Positions 6,731 through 14,157 of a stretch of DNA of 18,866 nucleotides are shown here, piece after piece. The notes under the pieces were generated by a model that saw only the letters and a program-made list of their open reading frames with translations, ran no database searches and had not been told where the DNA came from. Numbering within the stretch: position 1 is the stretch's first letter; the number at the start of each line of letters is the position of its first letter. The DNA is from DASTHS01 sp035718085 (lineage in GTDB: Bacteria; Actinomycetota; Acidimicrobiia; Acidimicrobiales; Palsa-688), in assembly GCA_035718085.1 (NCBI GenBank), contig DASTHS010000229.1, forward strand, positions 1-18,866, written 5' to 3'. Both the position numbers and the translations under genes were made by a program.

Positions 6731-8679
6731 CATCGAGCATGAAGGCCGAGGCGAACCTGCCCACCTCGACGACGCCCGCCCGTCTGGCCGACGCGCTGGC
6801 GGCCGCGGACGGCGGGCAGGTGATGGCCGACGTGGCCGCCGCCCGGGCCGGGGCCGGGGCCGCCGAGGTCATCGGCCAGCTGGTGCTGCCAGCCGTGCGC
6901 GAGCTGCGCCGCCGGGCCCGCCACGGCGAGATCGACCCCGTCGTGCTGGCCGCCGGCACGTCGCTGGCCCGGCGCGCCCTCATCACCGCCGGCGACGCGG
7001 CAGGCGGCCCCAAGCCGGGGCAGCGCAACGTGGTGGTGGCGGCCACCGACGGCGACGGCAGCCTGGAGGCCGAGGGCCTCTACGAATCGCTGGTGGCCGC
7101 CGGCCACCCCGCCCAGCTGCTGGTCGCGGTGACCGAGCCCGACGCCCTGCAGCGCCACCTGACCGGCCTGCGCCCGTTGGCCGTCGTCGCCGCCGCCGCA
7201 GACGCCCGCACGCTGCCCTCCATCGCCGGGCTGGCGGCGGTGGCCGGCCGGGCCGGCATCCCCCTGCTGGCCACGGGGCCGGCGTTCGGGCCCGACGGCG
7301 GCCGGGCGGCGCGGGTGGGGGCGACGTCGTTCGCAGGCGACCCGGTCGCCGTGCTGGCCGTCGTCGCCCGCTGGCAGGCGGGCGGGGGCGCCCTGCCCAT
7401 GAACGTGGAGGAGCCGGCGGAGGCGGCGCTGGTGCGCGCGGCGTGGCCGGCGATCGTCATGGCCGCCGCCGGCACGGGCGGCCCCGACGAGGCCTGGGCC
7501 CAGGCGACGGTCCGCGGCCTCGGCGACGTGCTGCTCGCGGCGATGTGGGCCGGCGACGCAGCCGTGCTGCTCGAGTGGCTGGGCGACGAGCTGGCCGGCC
7601 CCGACCGCACGCACGTGCGTGACGTCCACATGATCGGGCTGCTCGACGCCGTCGCCGGCGCCCTGCCTGCGTCGATGGCCGCCGCGGGCCAGATGCTCTC
7701 CGCCGCCCGCGACGACCTGCACCAGCGGCTGCTCCGGCCCGGCCGCCCGGCGCGGTCGCTGACCTCGCTGGCCGACACCATGCCCCCCGAGCCGCCGGGC
7801 GGCGGCCTGGCCGCCGCGGTCAGCCCCGGCGCCCGACTCGCCGCCGTGCCTGCCGGGCCGGCGATCAGCGCCGCCCCGGTGGCCCCGGCGCCCGTCCCCG
7901 CCCTCGGCAGCCCGCTGGCCGCCCAGGTCGGCGCCGCGCCGGACGCCGGCCGGGTCGGTGCTGGCCCGGCCGGTCCCGGCGGCGGTGCGGCCGCGACCCC
8001 GGGGCCCGCCGCCGGGCAGGCCGTCGCCGACCTGCTGCTGCTCGGCGGTCTGTCGGTGCAGGCGGCCGCCGCTGTGGTGGCCGTGCCCCAGCCGGGGGGG
8101 CGCTGGAGCGCCCTGGCCAACGGCGTCGACGTCAAGGAGGCGCTCAACGACCCGCTCCTCTGGAACGCCATCGCCGCCCGGCGCGAGCCGCTCGAGATCG
8201 CCGACCTGGCGGCGCACCCGGAGCTGGGTCGTAGCCCCATGGCCGGGCGGCCGGTGTCGATGCGTTGGGCCTACGGCACGGCGCTGCGGGCACCCGACGG
8301 TTCGGTGGTGGCCGTCTACTGCCTGCTCGACCGCTGGCTGCGGCAGGTGACCCGCCGCGAGCAGAAGGCACTGGCGTCCGGTGCCCGGCTGCTCACCGCG
8401 CAGCTGTTGGCGCTGCGCCCGTCTGCCACCCCCTCGACGCCCGACCCCGCCGGGCCTCGGGGCGTGCCGGAACGGCCCCGGCGGGGGGCGCCGCTGCCCG
8501 AGGGCCAGCAGCTGCTCCGCAGCCACGAGGTGGCCCAGCTCTTCGACGTCACCGAGCGCACCGTCATCAACTGGGCGTCCGCCGGCAAGCTGCCGAGCCT
8601 CCGGACGATGGGCGGCCACCTCCGCTTCCGGAGCGAGGACGTGCACGCCCTGCTCACCACCCGGCGCACCGGCAGCTGA
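6715..8679 (+). CDS. Predicted multidomain transcription regulator: B12-binding-like, GAF-like and BldC/excisionase-type HTH
   Basis: I know no named homologue. Numbered from GTG 6715 (654 residues; ATG 6739 is an alternative): residues 20-100 are a helical cap like that of cobalamin-binding proteins (LVLPAVRELRRRARHGEID), and 104-222 a Rossmann-like domain starting RNVVVAATDGDG, where the DxHxxG cobalamin-ligand histidine is absent. Residues 222-345 form a second helical domain. Residues 345-430 are an Ala/Pro/Gly linker, presumably flexible. Residues 430-567 look like a GAF-type sensor (PLEIADLAAHPEL, AYGTALRAPDGSVVAVYCLLDR). Residues 598-648 are a winged helix-turn-helix very like BldC: LRSHEVAQLFDVTERTVINW and AGKLPSLRTMGGHLRFRSEDV. 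It should bind DNA as a dimer or oligomer and respond to a ligand or redox/light cue, but no signal or target is known. It interrupts the usual thiL-rpmB neighbourhood. Confidence 0.85.
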   Translation: MARTDPSSMKAEANLPTSTTPARLADALAAADGGQVMADVAAARAGAGAAEVIGQLVLPAVRELRRRARHGEIDPVVLAAGTSLARRALITAGDAAGGPKPGQRNVVVAATDGDGSLEAEGLYESLVAAGHPAQLLVAVTEPDALQRHLTGLRPLAVVAAAADARTLPSIAGLAAVAGRAGIPLLATGPAFGPDGGRAARVGATSFAGDPVAVLAVVARWQAGGGALPMNVEEPAEAALVRAAWPAIVMAAAGTGGPDEAWAQATVRGLGDVLLAAMWAGDAAVLLEWLGDELAGPDRTHVRDVHMIGLLDAVAGALPASMAAAGQMLSAARDDLHQRLLRPGRPARSLTSLADTMPPEPPGGGLAAAVSPGARLAAVPAGPAISAAPVAPAPVPALGSPLAAQVGAAPDAGRVGAGPAGPGGGAAATPGPAAGQAVADLLLLGGLSVQAAAAVVAVPQPGGRWSALANGVDVKEALNDPLLWNAIAARREPLEIADLAAHPELGRSPMAGRPVSMRWAYGTALRAPDGSVVAVYCLLDRWLRQVTRREQKALASGARLLTAQLLALRPSATPSTPDPAGPRGVPERPRRGAPLPEGQQLLRSHEVAQLFDVTERTVINWASAGKLPSLRTMGGHLRFRSEDVHALLTTRRTGS

Positions 8680-8713
8680 CCCGGCCGCCCGCCGGCCACG
8701 GGCGCGACAACGA

Positions 8714-8741
8714 GAAGGGCGCCGGCAACCCGGCGCCCTTC
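8714..8741. terminator. Strong hairpin, probable bidirectional terminator
   Basis: A perfect 12-bp inverted repeat, GAAGGGCGCCGG (8714-8725) and CCGGCGCCCTTC (8730-8741), encloses a 4-nt loop CAAC. It lies midway between the convergent regulator gene (stop at 8679) and rpmB (stop at 8772). No long T-tract follows on either strand, but hairpins of this kind are common terminators in GC-rich actinobacteria. Confidence 0.75.
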
Positions 8742-8771
8742 CTCCGCGTCTGGACGCTGCCGCGCCTGGGA

Positions 8772-8978
8772 TCAGGGAGCGGCGGTGCGGGTGACCTTGG
8801 TGACCTTGCCGGCGCGGATGCACGACGTGCACACGTGCAGCCGGCGCGGCGACCCGTTCACCAGCGCGCGGACCCGCTGGATGTTCGGGTTCCACCTGCG
8901 CTTGGTGCGCCGGTGGGAGTGGCTGATGCTCATACCGAACGAGGGGTGCTTGCCGCACACCTCACAGACCGATGCCAT
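8772..8978 (-). CDS. rpmB: 50S ribosomal protein L28
   Basis: The 68-residue product carries the L28 signature: MASVCEVCGK, then SISHSHRRTKRRWNPNIQRV and LHVCTSCIRAGKV. It is the zinc-binding form, with two CxxC pairs (C5/C8 and C50/C53). L28 is a component of the large ribosomal subunit. The ATG at 8978 follows AAGAAGAGG on the minus strand by about 12 nt. It diverges from the fakA-like gene and converges on the regulator gene, from which a hairpin separates it. Confidence 0.97.
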   Translation of the reverse strand: MASVCEVCGKHPSFGMSISHSHRRTKRRWNPNIQRVRALVNGSPRRLHVCTSCIRAGKVTKVTRTAAP

Positions 8979-9055
8979 CGTCGGAGACAACCTCTTCTTC
9001 GTGGGCGCCGCCGGCTCGAGGGCGCCGGGCCGCAGGCCGGGTGGGCCGAGCGACG

Positions 9056-9065
9056 AGGTTAGCAT
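9056..9065. promoter_or_regulatory. Divergent promoter rpmB / fakA: -10 elements sharing one TA
   Basis: Plus strand TAGCAT (9060-9065) lies 6 nt before the ATG of the fakA-like gene, the spacing expected of a leaderless transcript. Minus strand TAACCT (9061-9056) would serve rpmB with a leader of about 70 nt. Both are TANNNT and share the TA at 9060-9061. Confidence 0.5.
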
Positions 9066-9071
9066 CCGCCC

Positions 9072-10715
9072 ATGCAGACGCTGGAGCGCCTGGCGGCGCG
9101 CGACCTCGTCGCCGTGGTTGAGGCGTTCCGTGACGCCCTGCGGGCGCACCAGGAGCGCATCAACCGCCTCAATGTCTATCCGGTGCCCGATGGCGACACC
9201 GGCACCAACATGGCGTTGACGCTGGAGTCGGTGCTCGAGGGCCTCGCCGAGGCCGGTGACGACCTCCCGGCGGTGGCCAAGGCCATCAGCCACGGTTCGC
9301 TCATGGGGGCCCGGGGCAACTCCGGCGTGATCCTCAGCCAGATCCTCCGGGGCCTGGCGACGACGTTCGGTGCGGCGGGGGGTGTCGACGCCGCCGTGCT
9401 CCGCGACGGCCTGGCCGCGGCGCGCGACGGCGCCTACAAGGCGGTGCAGAACCCGGTGGAGGGCACGATCCTCTCCGTGGTCGCCGCCGCCGCGGAGGCC
9501 GCCGCCGCCTCCGACACCGACGACCTTGGCGCCCTCGTCGCCGAGGTGCGCGACGCGGCCGCCGCCGCGTTGGAGCGCACCCCCGAGCAGCTGCCGGTGC
9601 TCAAGCAGGCCGGCGTGGTCGACTCCGGCGGCAGCGGGCTGCTGCTGCTCTTCGACGCCCTGGCCCACGTGGTGAGCGGCACGCCGCTGCCCGAGCCCGA
9701 CGCGTCGGCCGCACCGGCCGCCACCAACGCCCAGGGTCGGGGGCGCGCCGAGGGCGGCGACGACCACGACGACCTGCGCTACGAGGTCATGTACCTGCTG
9801 GAGGCCCCCGACGCCGCCATCGACAGCTTCCGGGGCGTGTGGGCCGGCCTGGGCGACTCGATCGTGGTGGTCGGGGGCGACGGCATCTGGAACTGCCACA
9901 TCCACACGGCCGACATCGGCGGCGCCATCGAAGCGGCGCTGGAGGTGGGCCGGCCGCGCAAGATCCGCGTGACCGACCTGTGGGAAGAGGTCGAGGAAGA
10001 GCGCTGGGTGCGCGAGGCCGCCGCGGGTGGCGTCCCCGAGGCGCCGCCCGAGCCCGTCGGCTGCGCGGTGGTCGCCGTGTGCACGGGTGAGGGCATCCGC
10101 CGCATCTTCCGCTCCCTCGGCGTGTCGACGACGGTGACCGGCGGCCAGACCATGAACCCCTCGACCGCCGAGCTGCTCGAGGCCATCGCCGCCGCCCCCG
10201 CCGATCAGGTGGTGGTGCTGCCCAACAACAAGAACATCGTGCCCGTCGCCGAGGCCGCCGCCGCCCAGGCCGCCAAGGCGGTGCGGGTCGTGCCGACCCG
10301 TGGCGTGCAGGAGGGCTTCGCCGCCCTCCTCGAGTACGACCCGGAGGGCGCCGTCGACGACGTGGCCGCCCTGATGGCCGACAGCGCCGGGCGGGTCGTC
10401 GCCGGCGAGGTCACCGTCGCCGTGCGCGACACCACCGCCGAGGTCGGCCCGGTGCGCGCCGGTGACTTCATCGGCCTGTCGCGCTCGGGCATCGAGGCGG
10501 TGGGGGCGTCGGCCTCCGAGGCGGCCATCGGGCTGCTCGACCGGCTGATCGACGCCGGCCACCACGAGATCGCCACCATCATCGTCGGCGAGGGGGCGGC
10601 GGCCGCCGACACGCGCCGCATCACCGAGTGGCTGGCCGAGCACCACCCCGACGTGGCCACCGAGCTGCACCAGGGCGGCCAGCCGCTCTACCCGTACCTC
10701 CTGTCGATCGAGTAG
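9072..10715 (+). CDS. fakA: DAK2/YloV family kinase (FakA-like fatty acid kinase subunit)
   Basis: The 547-residue protein has an N-terminal DhaL-type ATP-binding domain (about 1-200), with NVYPVPDGDTGTNM (34-47; Mg-binding aspartates D40 and D42), GSLMGARGNSGVILSQILRG and AGVVDSGGSGLLLL. A central domain (about 235-320, WNCHIHTADIG) and a C-terminal DegV-like domain (TVTGGQTMNPST, VVVLPNNKNI) follow, giving full family length. In Firmicutes FakA phosphorylates fatty acids presented by FakB, and the acyl-phosphate goes to PlsX/PlsY. No fakB is visible here, so that partner is inferred; plsX lies 6 kb downstream. In Actinobacteria this gene regularly precedes recG, as here. It ends in TAG. Confidence 0.9.
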   Translation: MQTLERLAARDLVAVVEAFRDALRAHQERINRLNVYPVPDGDTGTNMALTLESVLEGLAEAGDDLPAVAKAISHGSLMGARGNSGVILSQILRGLATTFGAAGGVDAAVLRDGLAAARDGAYKAVQNPVEGTILSVVAAAAEAAAASDTDDLGALVAEVRDAAAAALERTPEQLPVLKQAGVVDSGGSGLLLLFDALAHVVSGTPLPEPDASAAPAATNAQGRGRAEGGDDHDDLRYEVMYLLEAPDAAIDSFRGVWAGLGDSIVVVGGDGIWNCHIHTADIGGAIEAALEVGRPRKIRVTDLWEEVEEERWVREAAAGGVPEAPPEPVGCAVVAVCTGEGIRRIFRSLGVSTTVTGGQTMNPSTAELLEAIAAAPADQVVVLPNNKNIVPVAEAAAAQAAKAVRVVPTRGVQEGFAALLEYDPEGAVDDVAALMADSAGRVVAGEVTVAVRDTTAEVGPVRAGDFIGLSRSGIEAVGASASEAAIGLLDRLIDAGHHEIATIIVGEGAAAADTRRITEWLAEHHPDVATELHQGGQPLYPYLLSIE

Positions 10716-10738
10716 CCGGCGCCGTCGCCCCCCGTCGG

Positions 10739-10744
10739 TAGCCT
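10739..10744 (+). promoter_or_regulatory. Candidate -10 element of recG
   Basis: TAGCCT lies 9 nt before ATG 10754 in the 38-bp gap after the fakA-like gene, consistent with leaderless transcription of recG in addition to readthrough from upstream. Confidence 0.4.
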
Positions 10745-10753
10745 CGGCCGGGC

Positions 10754-12901
10754 ATGGCCGCCCGCACCCTCGCCAGCCTGGCTGACGTGCCGGTCGACAC
10801 CCTGGCCGCCGTGCGGGCCCACCGCGGCGTCCGGGGGGCACCGCCGGGCGCCGAGGCCCTGGCGGTCGTCGGCATCGAGACGGTGCTCGACCTGCTCACC
10901 CACTACCCCCGCCGCTACGTCGACCGGACCGTCACCGAGGGCATCGGCGACCTGGTCGAGGGGGCCGACGCCGCCGTGCTGGCCACCGTGCGCCACGTCA
11001 CCTCCCGGCGGACCCGGGCCGGCCGGGCGCTGGTCGAGATCGACGTGTTCGACGGGCGCGGCTACCTCAAGTGCACGTTCTTCAACCAGGCGTGGCGCGC
11101 CCGGCAGCTGCCGGTGGGCACCGAGGCGGTGTTCTCCGGCAAGGTCGAGCGGTTCAAGGGCCGCATGCAGATGACCAACCCGCTGGTCGACCTGATCGGC
11201 GACCGCACCGGCCGCATCGTCGCCATCTACCCCGAGAGCGAGAAGGCCGGCCTGTCGAGCGCCGACCTGGCCGACATGGTCGCCGAGGCGCTCGTGGTCG
11301 CCGGCGACGTGGTCGACCCGCTGCCCGACGACCTGCGCGCCGCGCACGGGTTCGCGGGGCGGGGGTGGGCGCTGCGCCAGACGCACTTCCCCGACACCAT
11401 GGCCGACGCCTACGCGGGCCGTCGCCGCCTCGGGTTCGACGAGCTGCTGCGACTGCAGCTGGTGCTGGTGCTGCGCAAACGCCAGCTGGAGCGGACGGCG
11501 TCGGGCATCCGCCACGTCGTCGACGGGCCCCTCGTCGAGCGGTGGCTGGCCGGCCTGCCCTACGAGCTGACCGGCGCCCAGCGCCGCGCCATCGACGAGA
11601 TCCGTTCCGACCTGGCCGCCGCCCACCCGATGCACCGGCTGCTGCAAGGCGACGTCGGCGCCGGCAAGACCCTCGTGGCGGTGGCCGCCCTGCTCACCGC
11701 CGTCGACGGCGGCCACCAGGGGGCGCTGATGGCGCCGACCGAGGTGCTCGCCGAGCAGCACGCCGCCGGCGTCGGCGCCCTGCTCGACGGGCTGAAGGTG
11801 CCTGCGGCGGCCGGCACCCTCTTCGCCGAGCGGCCCCTCGAGGTGCGCCTGCTCACCAACCGCACCGGCGCAGCCGAGCGGCGCCGGCTGCTCGCCGCCC
11901 TCGCCGAGGGCTCCATCGACGTGCTCATCGGCACCCACGCCCTGCTCACCGAGTCGGTGGCCTTCGCCGACCTCGGCGTCGTGGTCATCGACGAGCAGCA
12001 CCGCTTCGGCGTCGAGCAGCGCGCCGCCCTGCGCGACAAGGGCGACGGCACGGCCATGCCCGACGTGCTGGTGATGACCGCCACCCCCATCCCCCGCACG
12101 GCGGCGATGACGGTGTTCGGCGACCTCGACACCACCGTGCTCGACGAGCTGCCGCCCGGCCGCACGCCGATCACCACCACCTGGGCGCGCGGCCCCCTCG
12201 AAGAGGCCGCCGCCTGGGAGCGGGTGCGCGCCGAGGTGGCCACCGGTCGCCAGGCCTACGTCGTGTGCCCGCTGGTCGAGGGCTCGGAGAAGGTGCAGGC
12301 CCGCTCCGCCGCCGAGGAGGTCGAGCGCCTGGCCGCCAGCGAGCTGGCGGGCCTGCGCCTCGGCCTGCTGCACGGCCAGCTGCCGGCGCCGGAGAAGGAG
12401 GCGGTCATGGCGGCGTTCCGCGCCCGGCAGCTCGATGTGCTCGTCGCCACGACCGTGATCGAGGTGGGCGTCGACGTGCCCAACGCGACGGTGATGGTCA
12501 TCCTCGACGCCGACCGCTTCGGCATCGCCCAGCTCCACCAGCTGCGCGGCCGGGTGGGGCGGGGGGCGGCCCAGTCGTGGTGCTACCTGCTGGGCGAGGG
12601 CCTGAGCGCCGACGGCGAGGCGCGCTTAGGTGCCGTGGCGTCGACCACCGACGGGTTCGCCCTCGCCGAGGCCGACCTGGAGCTGCGCGGCGAGGGCACC
12701 ATCCTCGGCACGCGGCAGAAGGGCGCCACCGACCTCAAGCTGGCGTCGCTGCGCCGCCACAAGAAGACCGTGCAGCTGGCCCGCGACGTGGCCTTCGCCC
12801 TCGTCGACGCCGACCCCGGCCTGGCTCACCACCCCCTGCTCGTCGCCGACATCGCCGCCCTCGTCGACGACGACGACCGCGAGTACCTGTTCAAGAGCTG
12901 A
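10754..12901 (+). CDS. recG: ATP-dependent DNA helicase RecG
   Basis: The 715-residue protein is full length. The N-terminal wedge/OB-fold region (about 30-150, LLTHYPRRYVDR; DGRGYLKCTFFNQ) is followed by a superfamily 2 helicase core: LLQGDVGAGKTLVA (Walker A, 296-309), VVIDEQHRFGVEQR (410-423), MTATPIPRT (441-449), the ELPPGRTPI segment and QLRGRVGRG (596-604). RecG remodels stalled replication forks and branch-migrates Holliday junctions. The start ATG 10754 lies in a plausible leaderless context. Its last 11 bases overlap the 3' end of the convergent zinc-ribbon gene. Confidence 0.97.
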   Translation: MAARTLASLADVPVDTLAAVRAHRGVRGAPPGAEALAVVGIETVLDLLTHYPRRYVDRTVTEGIGDLVEGADAAVLATVRHVTSRRTRAGRALVEIDVFDGRGYLKCTFFNQAWRARQLPVGTEAVFSGKVERFKGRMQMTNPLVDLIGDRTGRIVAIYPESEKAGLSSADLADMVAEALVVAGDVVDPLPDDLRAAHGFAGRGWALRQTHFPDTMADAYAGRRRLGFDELLRLQLVLVLRKRQLERTASGIRHVVDGPLVERWLAGLPYELTGAQRRAIDEIRSDLAAAHPMHRLLQGDVGAGKTLVAVAALLTAVDGGHQGALMAPTEVLAEQHAAGVGALLDGLKVPAAAGTLFAERPLEVRLLTNRTGAAERRRLLAALAEGSIDVLIGTHALLTESVAFADLGVVVIDEQHRFGVEQRAALRDKGDGTAMPDVLVMTATPIPRTAAMTVFGDLDTTVLDELPPGRTPITTTWARGPLEEAAAWERVRAEVATGRQAYVVCPLVEGSEKVQARSAAEEVERLAASELAGLRLGLLHGQLPAPEKEAVMAAFRARQLDVLVATTVIEVGVDVPNATVMVILDADRFGIAQLHQLRGRVGRGAAQSWCYLLGEGLSADGEARLGAVASTTDGFALAEADLELRGEGTILGTRQKGATDLKLASLRRHKKTVQLARDVAFALVDADPGLAHHPLLVADIAALVDDDDREYLFKS

Positions 12902-13094
12902 GGGGCAGGTCGTCGGGTGGCTCGGGCATGATCGTGTCCCACCGGTCGAGGCAGTCGGCGCAGCGGTAGGTGAGCAGGTCACCGGGGTAGGGCGGGTCGT
13001 CGTCTGGCCAGCTGGTGAGCAGGTGGGCGGTGCCCCCGCAGTCGACGCAGGTGATGGTCTCGTCGGGGGGCAGCGGGCGGGGCACGCCCCCCAC
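12891..13094 (-). CDS. Small zinc-ribbon protein of unknown function
   Basis: A 67-residue acidic, proline-rich protein with two cysteine pairs, CVDC (16-19) and CADC (45-48), which should form one zinc ribbon. No known family is recognised. The GTG start at 13094 is assigned from the frame; GTG 13085 (codon 4) is preferable if the gene is leaderless, because TACCGT on the minus strand (13098-13093) lies 7 nt before it. It diverges from rsmD across only 14 bp and its stop lies inside the end of recG (11-base overlap, convergent). Strong codon bias and cysteine spacing support a real gene. Confidence 0.75.
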   Translation of the reverse strand: MGGVPRPLPPDETITCVDCGGTAHLLTSWPDDDPPYPGDLLTYRCADCLDRWDTIMPEPPDDLPLSS

Positions 13095-13102
13095 GGTACG
13101 GT
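13093..13102. promoter_or_regulatory. Divergent promoter zinc-ribbon gene / rsmD: -10 elements sharing one TA
   Basis: Plus strand TACGGT (13097-13102) is 6 nt before the rsmD ATG; minus strand TACCGT (13098-13093) is 7 nt before an in-frame GTG (13085) of the zinc-ribbon gene. The TA at 13097-13098 is common to both. Both transcripts would be leaderless. Confidence 0.5.
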
Positions 13103-13108
13103 CGGGCC

Positions 13109-13675
13109 ATGCGGGTGGTCGCCGGTGAGCTGGGCGGCCGCCGCCTGGTCGCCCCGCCGGGGCGGGGCACCCGCCCCACCGCCGACAAGGTGCGCGGCGC
13201 GCTGTTCAGCAGCCTGGCCAGCCTGATCGACCTCGAGGGCGCCGTGGTGGTCGACCTCTTCGCCGGGAGCGGGGCGCTCGGCATCGAGGCGCTGAGCAGG
13301 GGAGCGGCCACGGCCACCTTCGTCGAGCTCGACCGTAGGGCCGCATCGGTGATCACCCGCAACCTCGCCACCCTGGGGCTGCAGTGGGCCACCCCTGACC
13401 GGCCGCGGGCGGCCGTGCGCACCGCCGACGCGGTGGCGCTGGCCGCGGCCCCCGAGGTGGCCGGCGCCGACGTGGTCTTCGCCGACCCGCCCTACGCCTT
13501 CGACGGTTGGCCCCGCCTCCTCGCCCACCTGGCGGCGGGTGGCTTCGCCGGGCTGCTGGTCGCCGAGACCGGCGGCCCCCTCGACCTGCCCGCGGGGTGG
13601 GATGCCCTTCGCCGGAAGGCCTACGGCAGTACCGTGGTCACCATGGTGCGCCCCGCGACGGGGGAGCGGTCGTGA
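13109..13675 (+). CDS. rsmD: 16S rRNA (guanine(966)-N2)-methyltransferase RsmD
   Basis: The 188-residue protein starts MRVVAGELGGRRL and has RPTADKVRGALFSSL (22-36), the SAM-binding loop VVDLFAGSGALGIEALSRGA (47-66) and the amino-methylase motif DPPY (126-129). It methylates G966 of 16S rRNA in the 30S assembly intermediate (E. coli numbering). Start at ATG 13109, apparently leaderless. Its stop overlaps the coaD start as GTGA, a conserved pairing. Confidence 0.95.
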   Translation: MRVVAGELGGRRLVAPPGRGTRPTADKVRGALFSSLASLIDLEGAVVVDLFAGSGALGIEALSRGAATATFVELDRRAASVITRNLATLGLQWATPDRPRAAVRTADAVALAAAPEVAGADVVFADPPYAFDGWPRLLAHLAAGGFAGLLVAETGGPLDLPAGWDALRRKAYGSTVVTMVRPATGERS

Positions 13676-14157
13676 GGACCGCGCTCTTCCCCGGCTCGTT
13701 CGACCCCTTCCACAACGGGCACCTCGAGATCGTCGAGACCGCGGCGAAGCTGTTCGACCGCGTGGTCGTGGCCCCCGTGCGCAACCCGCAGAAGACCGAG
13801 GCGCTCTTCAGCCTCGCCGAGCGCCAGCAGATGATCGCCGACTCGGTGTCGCACCTCGACAACATCGAGCTCGACAGCTTCTCGAGCCTGGTCGTCGACC
13901 TGGCCCGCGCCGTGCGGGCCGACGTGATCGTCAAGGGCCTGCGGGTCGCGTCGGACGCCGAGGGCGAGCTGATGCAGGCGCAGATGAACAAGTCGGCGTC
14001 GGGCATCGAGACGCTGTTCATCCCCTGCTCGTCGGAGTACTCGTTCATCGCCAGCAAGTACGTGCGGGAGTTCGCCCGCTTCGGGGGCGCCGACCGCATC
14101 GGCCCGATGGTGCCGGGCCCGGTGTTCGCGAAGCTGAAGGAGAAGTTCCCGGCGTGA
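13672..14157 (+). CDS. coaD: Phosphopantetheine adenylyltransferase
   Basis: At 161 residues it has the standard length. It shows the nucleotidyltransferase motif GSFDPFHNGHLEIV (8-21, H14 and H17), RNPQKTEALFSLAER (37-51), KGLRVASDAEGELMQAQMNK (88-107) and EYSFIASKYVREFARFGG (122-139). It transfers AMP from ATP to 4'-phosphopantetheine, the penultimate step of coenzyme A synthesis. GTG 13672 overlaps the rsmD stop by 4 bases and gives exactly the family N-terminus (MRTALFPGSFDPF); a longer upstream frame is only the shadow of rsmD. Confidence 0.97.
   Translation: MRTALFPGSFDPFHNGHLEIVETAAKLFDRVVVAPVRNPQKTEALFSLAERQQMIADSVSHLDNIELDSFSSLVVDLARAVRADVIVKGLRVASDAEGELMQAQMNKSASGIETLFIPCSSEYSFIASKYVREFARFGGADRIGPMVPGPVFAKLKEKFPA

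Noticed and set aside
6478..8958. 826-residue minus-strand frame opposite the regulator
   Set aside because: Low-complexity composition with many G/R/A/H residues and no motif; antisense shadow of thiL and the regulator gene.
8772..10841. Minus-strand frame extending rpmB to 689 residues
   Set aside because: Only the final 68 residues are L28; the N-terminal part is antisense to fakA.
13507..13671. N-terminal extension of coaD
   Set aside because: The extra 55 residues are Pro/Arg-rich out-of-frame rsmD sequence; GTG 13672 gives the exact family N-terminus.
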